Position numbers and translations under genes: made by a program. A DNA stretch of 64,000 bases, from the NCBI GenBank assembly GCA_026168455.1, contig CM047427.1, positions 12,181,505 through 12,245,504 of the forward strand, written 5' to 3'. The DNA comes from Theocolax elegans. Lineage: Eukaryota; Arthropoda; Insecta; Hymenoptera; Cerocephalidae. The notes below the pieces were generated by a model, which was given only the letters and a program-made list of their open reading frames with translations, did not search any database and was not told the origin of the DNA. This document shows, piece by piece, positions 14,401 to 25,127 of this stretch. How positions within the stretch are numbered: the first letter of the stretch is position 1; each line of letters begins with the position of its first letter.

Positions 14401-14560
14401 TTCTCGATAAGTTAATTAATTGTGTGCCAATCGAAACGATTACATAGATCATTACAATAGATTAAAATCGTAAATTTTCCTACTCGTCCGAAGCGTATAT
14501 ATACAAGTAAATCGGTAAGTAACCGTTCGACACCCCAAATTACGCAACGAATCGGTAGCT
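11421..14560. other. AT-rich non-coding stretch with (CA)n
   Basis: Mostly AT-rich. It has (AC)9 at 12447-12464 and an AAT run near 12140-12153. A modestly complex patch at 12580-13010 carries a 99-codon plus-strand frame (12588-12887). That frame has an unremarkable lysine-rich composition and overlaps a 120-codon minus-strand frame, so I do not call either. Confidence 0.55.
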
Positions 14561-14930
14561 ATACGTACGAAAACTAGGTGGCAGTAATACGAGCAAATGC
14601 GACATAAATCAGGGTCCTTAAGAAAGGGAAAAAAAGCGGCCTCTTTTACGAAGAGTCGCGTCGCGAGAGATATAAAAGCCAGATTTTCCAGATAGGACCG
14701 AGTTCTCGCGTCGATCTTCTCGCGTCCAATGATTAATGATACCGAGCGTCCCTGACCCTCCGACTTTAATCTCCATCCTTTTCTTATTCTTTTTCTCTAT
14801 ACGAAGGATCTTCTCCTTCTTCTTTTTCCTTTTTTTTTCATTCTCTTCCTCTCTCTCTCTTGTAAAGAGGCCTTCTCTCGTTGGAGATTAATTCCGTGCA
14901 CTTCCATCGTAAATAAACGGTAGACGTTCC
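14561..14930. other. Complex, CpG-rich patch with TATA-like box
   Basis: Higher-complexity sequence with TCGCGTCGCGAGAG, followed by TATAAAAG at about 14671-14678 and then a long pyrimidine-rich run (about 14770-14865). A TATA-type box downstream of a CpG cluster could mark a plus-strand promoter, but no transcript-like open frame follows. Confidence 0.25.
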
Positions 14931-17740
14931 AAGAAAATCGGCGTGATTATGCGTGAATTCAAAGTCGTTAGCGTTATTTCTACTCTAAGTCACGGGGTAT
15001 TTTACGAGGGTTCGATTGCGTTACGAGATTTTCAAGATTTTGTTCGAGTCATTTCTTTCAAACGGACGAGGATGCCCATTTGTAATTTCGAGCTATATTT
15101 GCTGATTATTGAGTCGTCATATATACATTTCTTGAAAAATCTCATCGGGATGGATCGTAACGAATGATTCTTTCTACTAATTATATTTTTACGATCAATT
15201 TCGTTTGACGTGATACAAAGAGACAGGAGTGAACTGACAGCTAATCGTATTATATACTTAACAGTTCATTCTGTCTTTTCTCTATTTTAAAATATGATGT
15301 AAAAAAAATCTTTTTAATTGAATTTTTAATTTATCTTCTATACCCACACCATATTAAGGTACTTACGTTCAAATTATTCTAATAAATACGACGTGTGCCT
15401 AACTGACAATTGCGCAAAATTGAGGTGAATCCGTTAAAGGCACGCGTGTAAAATATATACCCTGACAAAATGTAATGGTATGATTTTGTTTAAAACGAAT
15501 ACCTCGGTATGTAAACCAGTTTTCAATTTTGATTTAAATCAGCAAACTTTATGACATGCGCGCACGCAGTCTGAAACCATTAAAAAGGTAATTATGTATA
15601 CGAGACTAATACATCGTTGCCTGATGTTATTTACAAGAATCAAATTGACAAATGTTCTTAACTTCTTTACTTTCGTTTCTCGTTTCTTTTTTTTGGATTA
15701 TTAACAGATGATGATGATGAGAACAAATCGATTTTTCGACTAAAAGTTAATTGTTTTCAAGATGTAGATAAGGAAGAAACGAATGTATTTCATTTCGTCC
15801 ATAAATGACACCATAGTTTTATGGAGTAACGTAAATTATCTATACTGTGGATGCATACGAAAACAAAAAAATTTATCGACGGGATAAAAAGTATAGTAAT
15901 TATATGGTTTGACGTAATAGAAAAAAGTATGCCTGGTAGAAATTTGATCGTTTGCTAATGTTTTGGGGTTATAAATAGCCATGTTATATATGATATAACC
16001 CTAGTGAATGGCCAGTAAATCAATAATTAATGGCAAAAACATAGTTTCAACTAATTTCAAAATACTCAATTTCTATTAGAGATCTAGTTATTTTTTAACA
16101 AGTCTTTTAGTAAAATTGCTACTTTTTATCTAAAAATCGTTTCTACTAGAAATTTTTGTGATAAAAGTTTACTTTTTTGTATTCGAGGTAGTTAAAGTAC
16201 CCACATTTACAATACTAAGTAATTAAAGATACAAATTATTTAAATGTTTGTTTAATACCTCTTAAAATCGAGTTAATTTGCGTATAAATATTCTGTAATA
16301 CGAAGATAGAGATACGGAAAAAAAACAATGAAAATTCATTGAAATGGTGTGCATTCCGATGCAATTTATTTTAAACTGTTCATTAAATCTTTCTTAATGC
16401 TTTCTGTCTTCAAAGAAAAGTCGATGAAAATCGACGAAATAATTTACATATACAAATAGAGTGTAAGAGGTTAATTCGCGTTTTAACTAAAATCCAAAAA
16501 TAAACTTTGTTAAATTAAAAAAAATTTTTTTATATTTCTTTAAACTTCAAAAATATATGTACACGCCGCGCCTTTTAAAATTTCATTTTTCGGATTAAAT
16601 CAGTTCGATCCAACACGTGTTACCGCTAAATTTCTTGCAGATCAAACGGTTATAGCTCAAAAGAGGAAAGAAGGATCGAGGCTTTATATATTCTGAGCGG
16701 TATCGAAGTTATGTTATCCCACCTGAAGTTAATAACGCGAGGGTGTAAAAACAAAAAGTAAAATTAGCGAATCTCTTAATCACTAAAGTATATAAAGAAC
16801 TGGTGAGTAAATATCGTAAATCCCCGAAAGCATTAGGCTATTAGGGCGTTGCGGCTTTGTTTACCAAAGGAAGGAAGTGAGTCCTTGCAGAAGAATATAC
16901 TTTATATAGGTATATATACATATATATGTGTGAGAGTATATACCGTTGGAGGAGAGAGATGATTTACGTTACGTTACAGCAAGTAGTTTCGGTCCCTCGT
17001 TAAAATGTGCCACAATGTCCGCCTCTTTATTTTTCTTGTGGCGAGTCTTATCTACTCGTTGTATTTCGATGTTAACGAATCGTCGCGGTAGTAATGTCCT
17101 CCCTTTATTTTTTTTCTATACACTGATGAAAGCCTTCCTATATAATTGTCTGCATAGGAGCTTTTAAAATTATGCACGTCTTGTATTATTACCGATTACT
17201 TTATTGACGATATATATATGCCGTTTACTAGTCGGGGTAATAAGTAAAATATCAAAGTCTAAAATAAATGAGTGAAACAATAAAGTAAAAAAATATGTAT
17301 AATATCGTATACAAATTACAAATCGTAGGTTTGAATATAGAGAAATATGTATCGCTGTTTGTCAATACGAAAAATAATTAATTTGCTTAGGTATTAAATT
17401 TGAATGAACTTGTTTGTTATATTTATTGTTAAAAATTCAAAATTATGTAAACATGGTTTTACATAGATTAAATTATTTGAAAATATAATGAATCTCGCGA
17501 ATAAATCAACATAATTACATCAACTGCTTGCAATAAAAGGAGTAATAGAATACATCTATACCTATGCATACGTAGGATACTGCTATTATTATAGCAAAAT
17601 TTTTTATATTTTTTTTCATTATATTTGAAATAACAATAATTTTCATAACGCGGGAAATTTGAATTTTCAAGCACAAAATATTTATAACAACATATAATAT
17701 GGACAAAAAGAAAATCTCACCACTACCATCTTATGGCAAC
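14931..17740. other. Non-coding stretch, nothing distinctive
   Basis: AT-rich with a (GAT)n run at 15706-15720. A small inverted repeat pairs GGGTTATA at 15966-15973 with TATAACCC at 15994-16001. A TA/GA-rich patch lies near 16900-16960. Frames are short and show no family features. Confidence 0.55.
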
Positions 17741-17746
17741 TCCTTC

Positions 17747-17800
17747 TTAACGTACCTGTAACAAAAAAAACATAAAAAATTACATAACAACATTAACTCA
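17747..17800 (-). other. Recursive-splice-like site (3'ss fused to 5'ss), site B
   Basis: On the minus strand this reads as an acceptor joined directly to a donor: a long T-rich tract, then GTTACAG, then GTACGTTAAG. The junction falls between 17756 and 17755. A T-rich run extends some 25 bases upstream (to about 17781), with a TTAAT-type branch-point candidate near 17793. This is the layout of a zero-nucleotide exon, or ratchet point, known from long Drosophila introns: pyrimidine tract, AG, then GT. The donor half, GTACGT, differs from the usual GTAAGT at one position. The 21-base core recurs exactly at 45.1 kb on the same strand, while the flanks do not, which argues against a transposon copy. 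Confidence 0.45.
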
Positions 17801-18429
17801 TCGTTTCAGCATTTCAAATAAATTCTCCATCGAAACGAAACTCTAATGCTACATATTAAGGAACGAAAACTCAGTGAACTGATTTTCCGCGAAATCGGAT
17901 GTCAAAATCTTTCGTTTGAGCATCCCACACGTAAGGTCGCGTTTCGTCAAAAGCCTCGCCTTGAAATACTATTCCTGCGAAAAGCCGCTTATTCTTGTAC
18001 CACTGCATACATGTACGAGCGCATATAGATATAGGTGCGTATATGTATGCCTGTGTGTGTCGGTGTATAGCGAGAAGAAGTTTGTCGCGGTCTCCTCGCG
18101 TCTTTAATTGGCAAGACGCGTATATGATCGATGCGCAGACGTCCGCCTACGCTGTTCTAGTCATCGCGAGATCAAACGAATCGAAACCTTTTTTCGCGCC
18201 CTACGGTATTAATCAAACTCTTATGGGGGCTGATTTTTCACTTTTTCTATTCGATCTGTTACATTGGCTTGTGAATTGTAGGTGGTAAATTGTAGGGTTT
18301 GATACTTATCAAGTCTCATGATTATTAAATGTAGTTTTTAAATTAAATTTGAACATATGTTAAATATTTATGCTAATGATATAAGAATTATCAAATAAAA
18401 GTGTAATTTTTGTAGAAATAATTACTATT
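17801..18429. other. Short gap before the 18.4 kb transposon
   Basis: A moderately complex patch (17880-18300) holds overlapping plus-strand frames of 60-97 codons and the imperfect TG/TA run at 18030-18065. There is no recognisable protein, start context or splice arrangement that I would defend. Confidence 0.5.
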
Positions 18430-18962
18430 GATAATAAGGATCTTGTTCGGAATTTGACCCCCAAAAAATGATGTTTTTTTTTTACCAATCGATTAAAAAA
18501 TACATAAAATATTTTTGTAAATACTTTTTTTTAACCAAATACATACATATAACCCAATAACCCAAATAGCCAATAACCCAAATAATAATAAACCATTAAA
18601 CCGGGCGGAACTTGTTTTTGGTTTAAGCAATTATTAAAAAGTTTCAAATTCGATTGTTTCGAAGGGCTAAAGGGCGTTTAACCCAAAATGTTAGTTGAGA
18701 GCAACTGTATTACTTTATATACAATGGTGAACGCACATATACACATAACGTTCACGCACAATTATCTATTGTACTATTAGTTTGTATTTTTTGTTGCTGA
18801 AAAATAAAGTTATATTTCATAAAAAGAATTTTGTAAATACATTTCTGTATTGAAAAAAGTATTTAAGTAATTAAAAATTTATTTTATGCATTTTCTTATC
18901 AATTGGATGAAAAAAAAGATCATTTTTTTGGAGGTCAAATTCCGAACAAGTGCCGATAATAA
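18430..18962. mobile_element. Complete non-autonomous DNA transposon (MITE), 517 bp
   Basis: The element spans 18438-18954 and is flanked by the 8 bp direct repeat GATAATAA (18430-18437 and 18955-18962). Both termini begin with GG and share CTTGTTCGGAATTTGACC, followed by an A-rich/T-rich segment and a less exact extension, so the inverted repeats run about 90-95 bp with indels. The interior is non-coding and includes a run of ATAACCCAA-like units near 18548-18592. An 8 bp target duplication is typical of hAT, P and Merlin superfamilies; the GG ends would suit Merlin best. That assignment is inference, because no transposase is present. The target duplication is AT-rich, which lowers its weight slightly. 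Confidence 0.8.
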
Positions 18963-19365
18963 TTATAACTTAAGTAATATTTCGCAATTTTTTATGATAA
19001 ATCAAAGAAACTGAATTGCAAAATTTACAAAACTGATATTGTGATAATGACGAATTTCAATGGATTTTTATAGTAAATAGTTAAATTTGCAACTGCACTA
19101 CTAGAAATTTTTGGCCAATATTAATAAACTTAAACAGCGGGAACAGTGAGCACAAATCTATATGATAAATACTTTAAGTCAAAACTCTTTAGAAATTACA
19201 GTTTTAAATAACTGAAAATATAATTAAGCGCAAATTGAGAAACAGGTATGACAATAAAAATATTTTATTTAAAAGTAAATGAATTAAGATACAGGTGTCA
19301 ACATGCATTATTAAATTAGTAAATTGTCGATTGTTGAGGGTCAATAATAAATCGAATTTATTTAT

Positions 19366-19418
19366 TTGAGTGCACAACGTTTCGTCTGTCAAGTTTTCAG
19401 ACCTCTTCAGGTGTTGAA
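19366..19418 (-). ncRNA. Decayed hammerhead-ribozyme-like motif
   Basis: Read on the minus strand, CTGAAGAG is followed by GTCTG, a 9-base loop, CAGAC and then GAAACGTTG. This recalls the hammerhead core CUGANGA / stem II / GAAA, with a 5 bp perfect stem II (19384-19388 pairing with 19398-19402). Two features argue for decay. There is an extra G between the core and stem II, and no clear UH cleavage site after a minimal stem III (the base after GT is G). Motifs of this type occur in Penelope-like and related retroelements. No such coding remnant is visible nearby, so this may be an orphan fragment or chance. Confidence 0.3.
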
Positions 19419-22040
19419 AATTACAAATTAAAATGCATTGTTATTAAGAAAACGTCCGTAGCGAGATGCATAATATACAGTTGCTGCCAAGTTTAATGTC
19501 CGATTAAACTGAATAATATTATAGTGAATAATTATAGTGAAAATAAAATAATGTAATTCCTAATTTAAAACTTAAACGATAAACCCTTTAGGCTTGTTAC
19601 TACTAAAATTCATTAATTAAAATATGAAAACTTTTATTATTTCTTATATAAAAAATATTATATTACTTTTATATAAAAAATACGCACAAAATAAGTTCCA
19701 CTTCTAAAATACATAATTCGCTTTTACTAATTCATATTTTTTCATTCAGCGTAACTTAGGCTAGTCTTATAAATATATACAAAAATTTGACTTGACCAAT
19801 TTCTGGTTATCTTTGTAAAGGTCGTTAAGTATATAATATAATATACAAAAATGTAGCATATTCAATTGCATACACAAATTAAACTAAATTTTTCTACCTG
19901 GGATTAATGCACTTTTTTAAAATATAAAATTGTATATATTTTTTAACGTAAAATATGTATAAAGAGCTTGTGTCACATCTCGTAAGTATCAAAGTATATT
20001 CGAAAATTCTATTTATATTTTCCAAAATGCGTCAACGGAAACGTTTTAATGTACTCTAACGTACTTATATACTTGACTAAATTTACTTAAGGCTTTATTT
20101 AGATTTTGCATAACGGCAAACATACGAGAGAAGTACACGGAGTGATACATTTAATAAAAAGTATCAAAATGATCTGGATAAAAATTGCAGCGCCAGCATG
20201 GTCAAAATTCGCAAAGAAAACACGTACTCGAAACGCTACAGTCTGAGAAAAATTACAATCCAGAATATTCAAATTTTCAATTTGATTCTCTATTTTTAAT
20301 TATCGCCAGCATTTTACCATCAATATTTAGGTAACTATTAGTCAACTTTTCTCACAGCGATAGAAAATACGTGCGTTTCTTTATACCTTACAAATATCAA
20401 AACGAAAAATTTCAGTGACAGAATGATCGATATACTCGATAATTGAATATCTAAAATCTACGTTATTGTTTTTCTATCATAGCTTGAAATATATCTATAT
20501 TGATGAAAGTTTGTAAAAATAGACATCTCTTATAGCGTCTAATAAATATTTAAACCAGAAATCTTTCAATTCCACTGTATGAAAAAAAAGAAACGAATCT
20601 CTGCTACCAATAAATCACGTATTCCCGACTCCATTCAACGGCCGGTCACGCGCATTATCTCCCAATAAAAGCTAACGCGAAAATTATTATCCTCTTTCAT
20701 TAACTTCACATAATCCGCAACTCTTTCAACTAGTTATAAATTCGATTTAAAAAAAAACGCAGAAATAAAGAATAAAAGCAACGATCTAAACAATCAAGGC
20801 ACTCTTGTTCGACTACTTATTATATACATAAACGTAAATCCTCGATAGAAACGAAGGAGCGTAGGCGAAAATTTTAAAGAGGTCACGCGGCAAAATTATC
20901 GGAGCTCGGGTGGAAATTCAAGAGGGAAGTGTAATGGAATGAAAGGACCCGCCAGGGGAGTTGAGCGCGATACTTTCGATTGATCGGCTTCATTAAAAGA
21001 ACAATGCCAAGCGATTTGTGAATCGTCCTGTTGCGAACTGCAAATTAAGTCGATACGCCATTTCTACAGATTTACGGGCCATTAAATTTCGTGTATTAAA
21101 TTAATAATAATCTTACATAATACGAAAGGAGATTCGATTTTTTATCAACGATTTGACTATTTTTTTATAGCAATTTTTTTATTCGTAGGATGTCGCAATG
21201 ATTGGATTTAACTTTGTATTGGAGAGATGACGTCAATACTTTAAGTCCTTTTGGCAGTATTTTTATCTTTCTTAAATTACAGAGTGAATGTAATGAAATG
21301 AATTTGAAATGTAATGAAAAATCCACTAAATTGTAGATAATATCGTGAAACATGAAAATATAATTATTTCAATTAGTTGATGTGACTTTTATTACTATAA
21401 AATTATTAATGAGCATCAAATTTTCACTAACAAATAATGACGAAATCAATTAGTCGTATTTAATTATCAATGTTATTAATCAAATTTTACCACGACCAAT
21501 TGCTATAAAATAGAATGATTCGATTTACGCTTTAAAAGTTTCTCGATCCATCGATCGAAATAAAAAATTGTGTAATAATTTTTAAAAGGTTTTAATACGA
21601 CATTAATAAAATGACACATTTTTACACGTTTGGCGAATACAACTTTACAACAACAATTTCGCTTCTGGTAGTGCATCACGTAGATTATTGCAATAAGGAT
21701 TACAGTATGCGCAAACTAAAATAATAATAAACAATTTTGACTCGAATAATAATTTTCTCTCTCGGATAAGCGGAATTCCAAAATCGTGCAGCCGAAGACT
21801 ATACGTCAAAGGATCAGGGAGAAAATCTCGTAGAGACAAGCGGAGCTTACAAAATTCTTAGAAAGTCAAGGAAATACTCTCCCGGATCTGGTTTTCTAGA
21901 GTGCGTAGGCGGACCGGCACAGGTGCATCGCAACTTGTAATATTGTCGTGCATTTATATAAATACAGACGATATCACTGTGAATTCATATATTTACTTTT
22001 TGTAGATATATAAATATTTCTTTTTTTTTACAAACGTCAG
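19419..22040. other. AT-rich non-coding stretch
   Basis: Plain AT-rich sequence. The 20800-21070 part is more complex but has no open frame of note. No RNA gene, transposon end or duplication was recognised. Confidence 0.55.
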
Positions 22041-22105
22041 GATGTGCGTAGAATTAATGTTACCGATTTCATCGTTGGTTAATAAATTGTTAGTCGTAGC
22101 CTGAG
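22041..22105 (+). other. Candidate small non-coding or UTR exon
   Basis: A 65 bp segment is bounded by a plausible acceptor (a T10 run followed by ACAAACGTCAG, ending at 22040) and a full-consensus donor (GAG followed by GTAAGTAC from 22106). Two frames stop early. The third encodes about 20 residues from an internal ATG before a TGA at the end, so the segment could only be an untranslated, terminal or lncRNA exon. Single consensus donors are frequent by chance in 64 kb. The weight comes from the close pairing with a polypyrimidine acceptor. Confidence 0.2.
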
Positions 22106-22113
22106 GTAAGTAC

Positions 22114-23580
22114 ATTAGTATGTATTGAAATCAATCGATTTATTAAGTGCTGGTAGGTGGATATTATGAGTATTCTTTTTTTAAGTATTCATAAAAATTT
22201 GGAGAAAGTCTCATTGTATTAGAGTTTCGCGCCTAAACGCATTTTATTTAAATTTAATAATTTAACGAAACAATAATTTAAGATCTGCGTAGAATTAACT
22301 ACACTTCTTAGTATTTTACTATCGTTAAAAAAAATAATCGCAATGTTTAACCGATAGTACAAGCAATAATAATCACCGCGGCGTTATTAAAATGTAAATC
22401 AAAGTTTTCGAGCCAGTGATATAAAATATTCCAAGTCATCAATGTAAGTGAATAGGAGTAATAGATGTATTTACGGCGGTATTGAAACACTTTGTGAATA
22501 ACGGAATTGTGTACATATATATATTATTGACGGCTTAGTCTATGCATTCATGTGTCATTGAGCGTAGGTACTATCTCTATTAGGATACAAATTTACGCGT
22601 TTAAATCCTTTCCTTTTTTGTGTAACTTACATCGTAATTCACTTTATTATTTTTATACGTATACATATAAATACTACTCTCACAATTTTTTATACAAGTT
22701 AGAAATGCAAAAAAAAATGTTAGATACAAGAGCAGAGAAATATATTGATTGAACCGAAAATACATAGTAAACATTACAATTTATCATTATATTTTATAGT
22801 AAAATCTAGCGTCAACTATATACACTTATTGTTGGAAAAGTTATTAAATTTTCGAAAACTTTATTTTCGAATAGTCTTCGAAGTTTATTTAGTAGCGAAA
22901 TTTACGGTAAATATACTATTTTGAACGTTAAAAACGTTTACTAGCAGAAAGATGACAATTGTTCCTAAAAGTTTCTTTACTATGCATTTCAGTAACCGTT
23001 CCTATGAACCTATTTCTGAGTGTAGATTGATTTAAGAAAAATTATAAAGATAGAGCCTGCAAAAATTACAAGCACGAGCTATAATCCCGTTCTGCAAAAT
23101 ATATAGATGTATATAAACTTTAACAAAACAACATAATACAAGTTTCTACGCGTACAATTTTCGCGTAATGTCAATCAACAGTTAAACACACATAGAGAAT
23201 TTGAAGCTCTTTATAAATTATTAAATTTAAATTATTATATTCAGGTTAATTGTAACGTGATTTGTCAGACGATCGCTCTGTGGCGAAACGGCGCTCTGTC
23301 CTTTAAGTAGGGATAATATTAAAAAATAATAGAAACAATGCTGTAAAAATTGAAAATTTTGACTGGATTCTGTAATTTCTGTATCGGTATTCTCTGTAAT
23401 AAATGTCAGACTCTGTCTTTCTAAATTTAATAGGCATACATTTCTGCACGCGCTTCGCACTGATAAATATCAATTAGATTACAAAGTGAACACCCTGAGA
23501 CGTAATAATATAAAAATCTTTCCCACAAACCACTGGATGGTAACGTGAATGTCAGGATGAAAACCGAGATATAAATATAC
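22114..23580. other. AT-rich non-coding stretch
   Basis: Nothing beyond short AT-biased frames. The longest, 23227-23460 minus (77 codons), has no recognisable motif. Confidence 0.55.
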
Positions 23581-23802
23581 ATATTTATACGTACACGTAC
23601 GGGAAGAGAGAGAGAGAGAAGTAAGCCATATCACAGGGTTCGAAGGTACACGTTGCCTCGTGAATTACAAGCCGAGAAGTTTATGCATCTCGAAACAGTA
23701 AACCCCACGCAGCGTAACCTTGCGAAATTACCCTATACGATCTCCCTTCTCGGCAATAAAACCGCCTCCGCAGACATAACCCTTATACACTCCGAAAAAG
23801 AG

Positions 23803-23805
<3 letters not shown>

Positions 23806-23838
<33 letters not shown>
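23806..23838. repeat. (GA)n microsatellite
   Basis: Thirty-three uninterrupted bases of GA, imperfectly extended on both sides and followed by an AAG trinucleotide run. Confidence 0.9.
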
Positions 23839-23843
<5 letters not shown>

Positions 23844-24052
23844 CAGAGAGACAAAAAAGAAGAAGAAGAAGAATAAGCGAGAAAGCTCAGTCGTATAACC
23901 ATCTTAGAAATCGAGATTTTCGGCGAGCGAGCGAGAGACCCCTCCGGCAACGCGAGAAAATTAGCGCAGAGGGAAGGAGGTGTATAACGACGACTCAGGA
24001 AAACGTCCCGGTGAGAGTGCGGATTTGTCCCGAGGGCCTACTTAACCACGTC

Positions 24053-24108
24053 GGGAAATTTCCGGGCTTTCCTTTTGCCTCGGGATGCAGATCGTTCGGG
24101 AAAGCCCG
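24053..24108. promoter_or_regulatory. Cluster of three kappaB-like sites
   Basis: GGGAAATTTCC lies at 24053-24063, GGGCTTTCC (reverse GGAAAGCCC) at 24064-24072 and GGGAAAGCCC at 24098-24107. The last two form an inverted repeat with 10-base arms: CGGGCTTTCC at 24063-24072 and GGAAAGCCCG at 24099-24108. The first matches the general form of Rel/NF-kappaB sites (Dorsal, Dif, Relish in insects). Clustering within 56 bp in a CpG-rich island is more suggestive than one match. Function is inferred only. Confidence 0.3.
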
Positions 24109-24180
24109 TTTCGTAAGAAAAAAATAAGAGTAAAGAATAAGAAAAAAAAAGTTTCCTTCTTCTTTAGGATGGAAGACGAA

Positions 24181-24802
24181 TGGATAAGTGGCTAGAAGGT
24201 TACTTAATTATTTTCAAGAGATGAAGGAGGTTACGAGCTTTCTTTTTTTATATGAATCGAGATTTTTTTTCTCTGGAAAAGGGAAATTCGCGCTGATGGA
24301 GCTGTGAGTGCGTTATACTCTCGTTCCATTATGAATAACTTTTTGTCGAATGTTTCAGAAGATGCTCCTTTTTTATATTAAAATCTGGAAAATAAATGGC
24401 TTCCTTCTTTTTTTTGGTATAAAAAAAATTGTTTTCAAACCAAATTTCATTGTGTGATAATGATAAAAAATTAACTTTAACATTAACTATTTTAGACCCA
24501 ATAGAGTTAAGGTAATGGAAAATACTTACTAAGGAAAATTAGGAATCTTCAAATTCATTTTTATGATGCTCTAAAAGAAAAATTATGTAAAGAATAATCC
24601 AAAAATATAAAGATATAGATCTCCACGTTTCATGATTTTTTTTTAACTATTATACACATTTGTGAACAAAAAATTATGCAATTTAATATAGGTCTGTAAA
24701 TATACTAATATAAAGACAAATTTTTTACCTATTCTAGTTATTATTATAGAATCCCAATGTACACTAGAAGATCATTAAATAATTGTATTGTAAAAAATTT
24801 CA
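24181..24802. other. AT-rich non-coding stretch
   Basis: Poly-T/poly-A rich; nothing recognised. Confidence 0.55.
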
Positions 24803-24935
24803 TACACGGAGAGAAATAATTAGTAAATATTACAAAGCAGTTTGGTAAAAATTCCTAAACTCTCAAGTAATGTGGTAACAAACTGCGAATCTCGTAATTT
24901 TTACCAAACTAAATTGTAATTTTAATTTTTTTTTT
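24803..24935. mobile_element. Partial hairpin MITE
   Basis: After a TA at 24803-24804, the end CACGGAGAGAAAT matches the right-end inverted repeat of the complete element at 28864-29056. An internal inverted repeat pairs AGTTTGGTAAAAATT in the left arm with AATTTTTACCAAACT in the right arm (near 24917-24931). The expected matching right terminus is missing or decayed beyond recognition, so the right boundary is approximate. Confidence 0.5.
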
Positions 24936-25053
24936 AACATCAGAAAAAAAATTTTATTCCTCCCATATTATTTATTTTTGAGTTTATGTATATTATTCGA
25001 GTGTTATGGAAATTTTAAATATTTAAATGAAATTTAATTAGTGAAAAAAATTC

Positions 25054-25127
25054 TGGATGTCATCGGGATCGAACCTGCGAAGTTTGGGTTGAGAATCCAA
25101 GTCCTTACCATATTGCGCCACCGCGTC
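25054..25127 (-). pseudogene. Decayed tRNA-like sequence (possible SINE head)
   Basis: On the minus strand there is an A box (TGGCGCAATATGG at 25120-25108) and a B box (GGTTCGATCCC at 25075-25065) with tRNA-like spacing. Between them, TTGGA-TTCTCAA-CCCAA could fold as an anticodon arm with loop TTCTCAA; read literally the anticodon would be CUC (Glu). The acceptor ends (GACGCGG against GACATCC) do not pair, and the D and T stems pair only partly, so it is not a functional tRNA. It may be a tRNA pseudogene or the internal Pol III promoter of a tRNA-derived SINE. Confidence 0.5.

Larger units (their letters stand above)
23581..24180. other. GA-microsatellite and CpG island with kappaB-like sites
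   Basis: (GA)n tracts at 23605-23619 and 23806-23838, the latter running into an AAG run (about 23857-23873), precede about 250 bp of CpG-rich complex sequence. Within that lies a cluster of three kappaB-like sequences at 24053-24107. The arrangement resembles an enhancer or promoter-proximal island. The open frame 23653-23898 mostly translates the repeats. Confidence 0.35.

Noticed and set aside
15966..16001. GGGTTATA...TATAACCC inverted repeat as a structured RNA.
   Set aside because: The arms are only 8 bp in AT-rich DNA; many such pairs are expected by chance.
18548..18592. ATAACCCAA-like units as interstitial telomeric repeats.
   Set aside because: They do not match the insect TTAGG unit, are irregular, and lie inside the 517 bp transposon.
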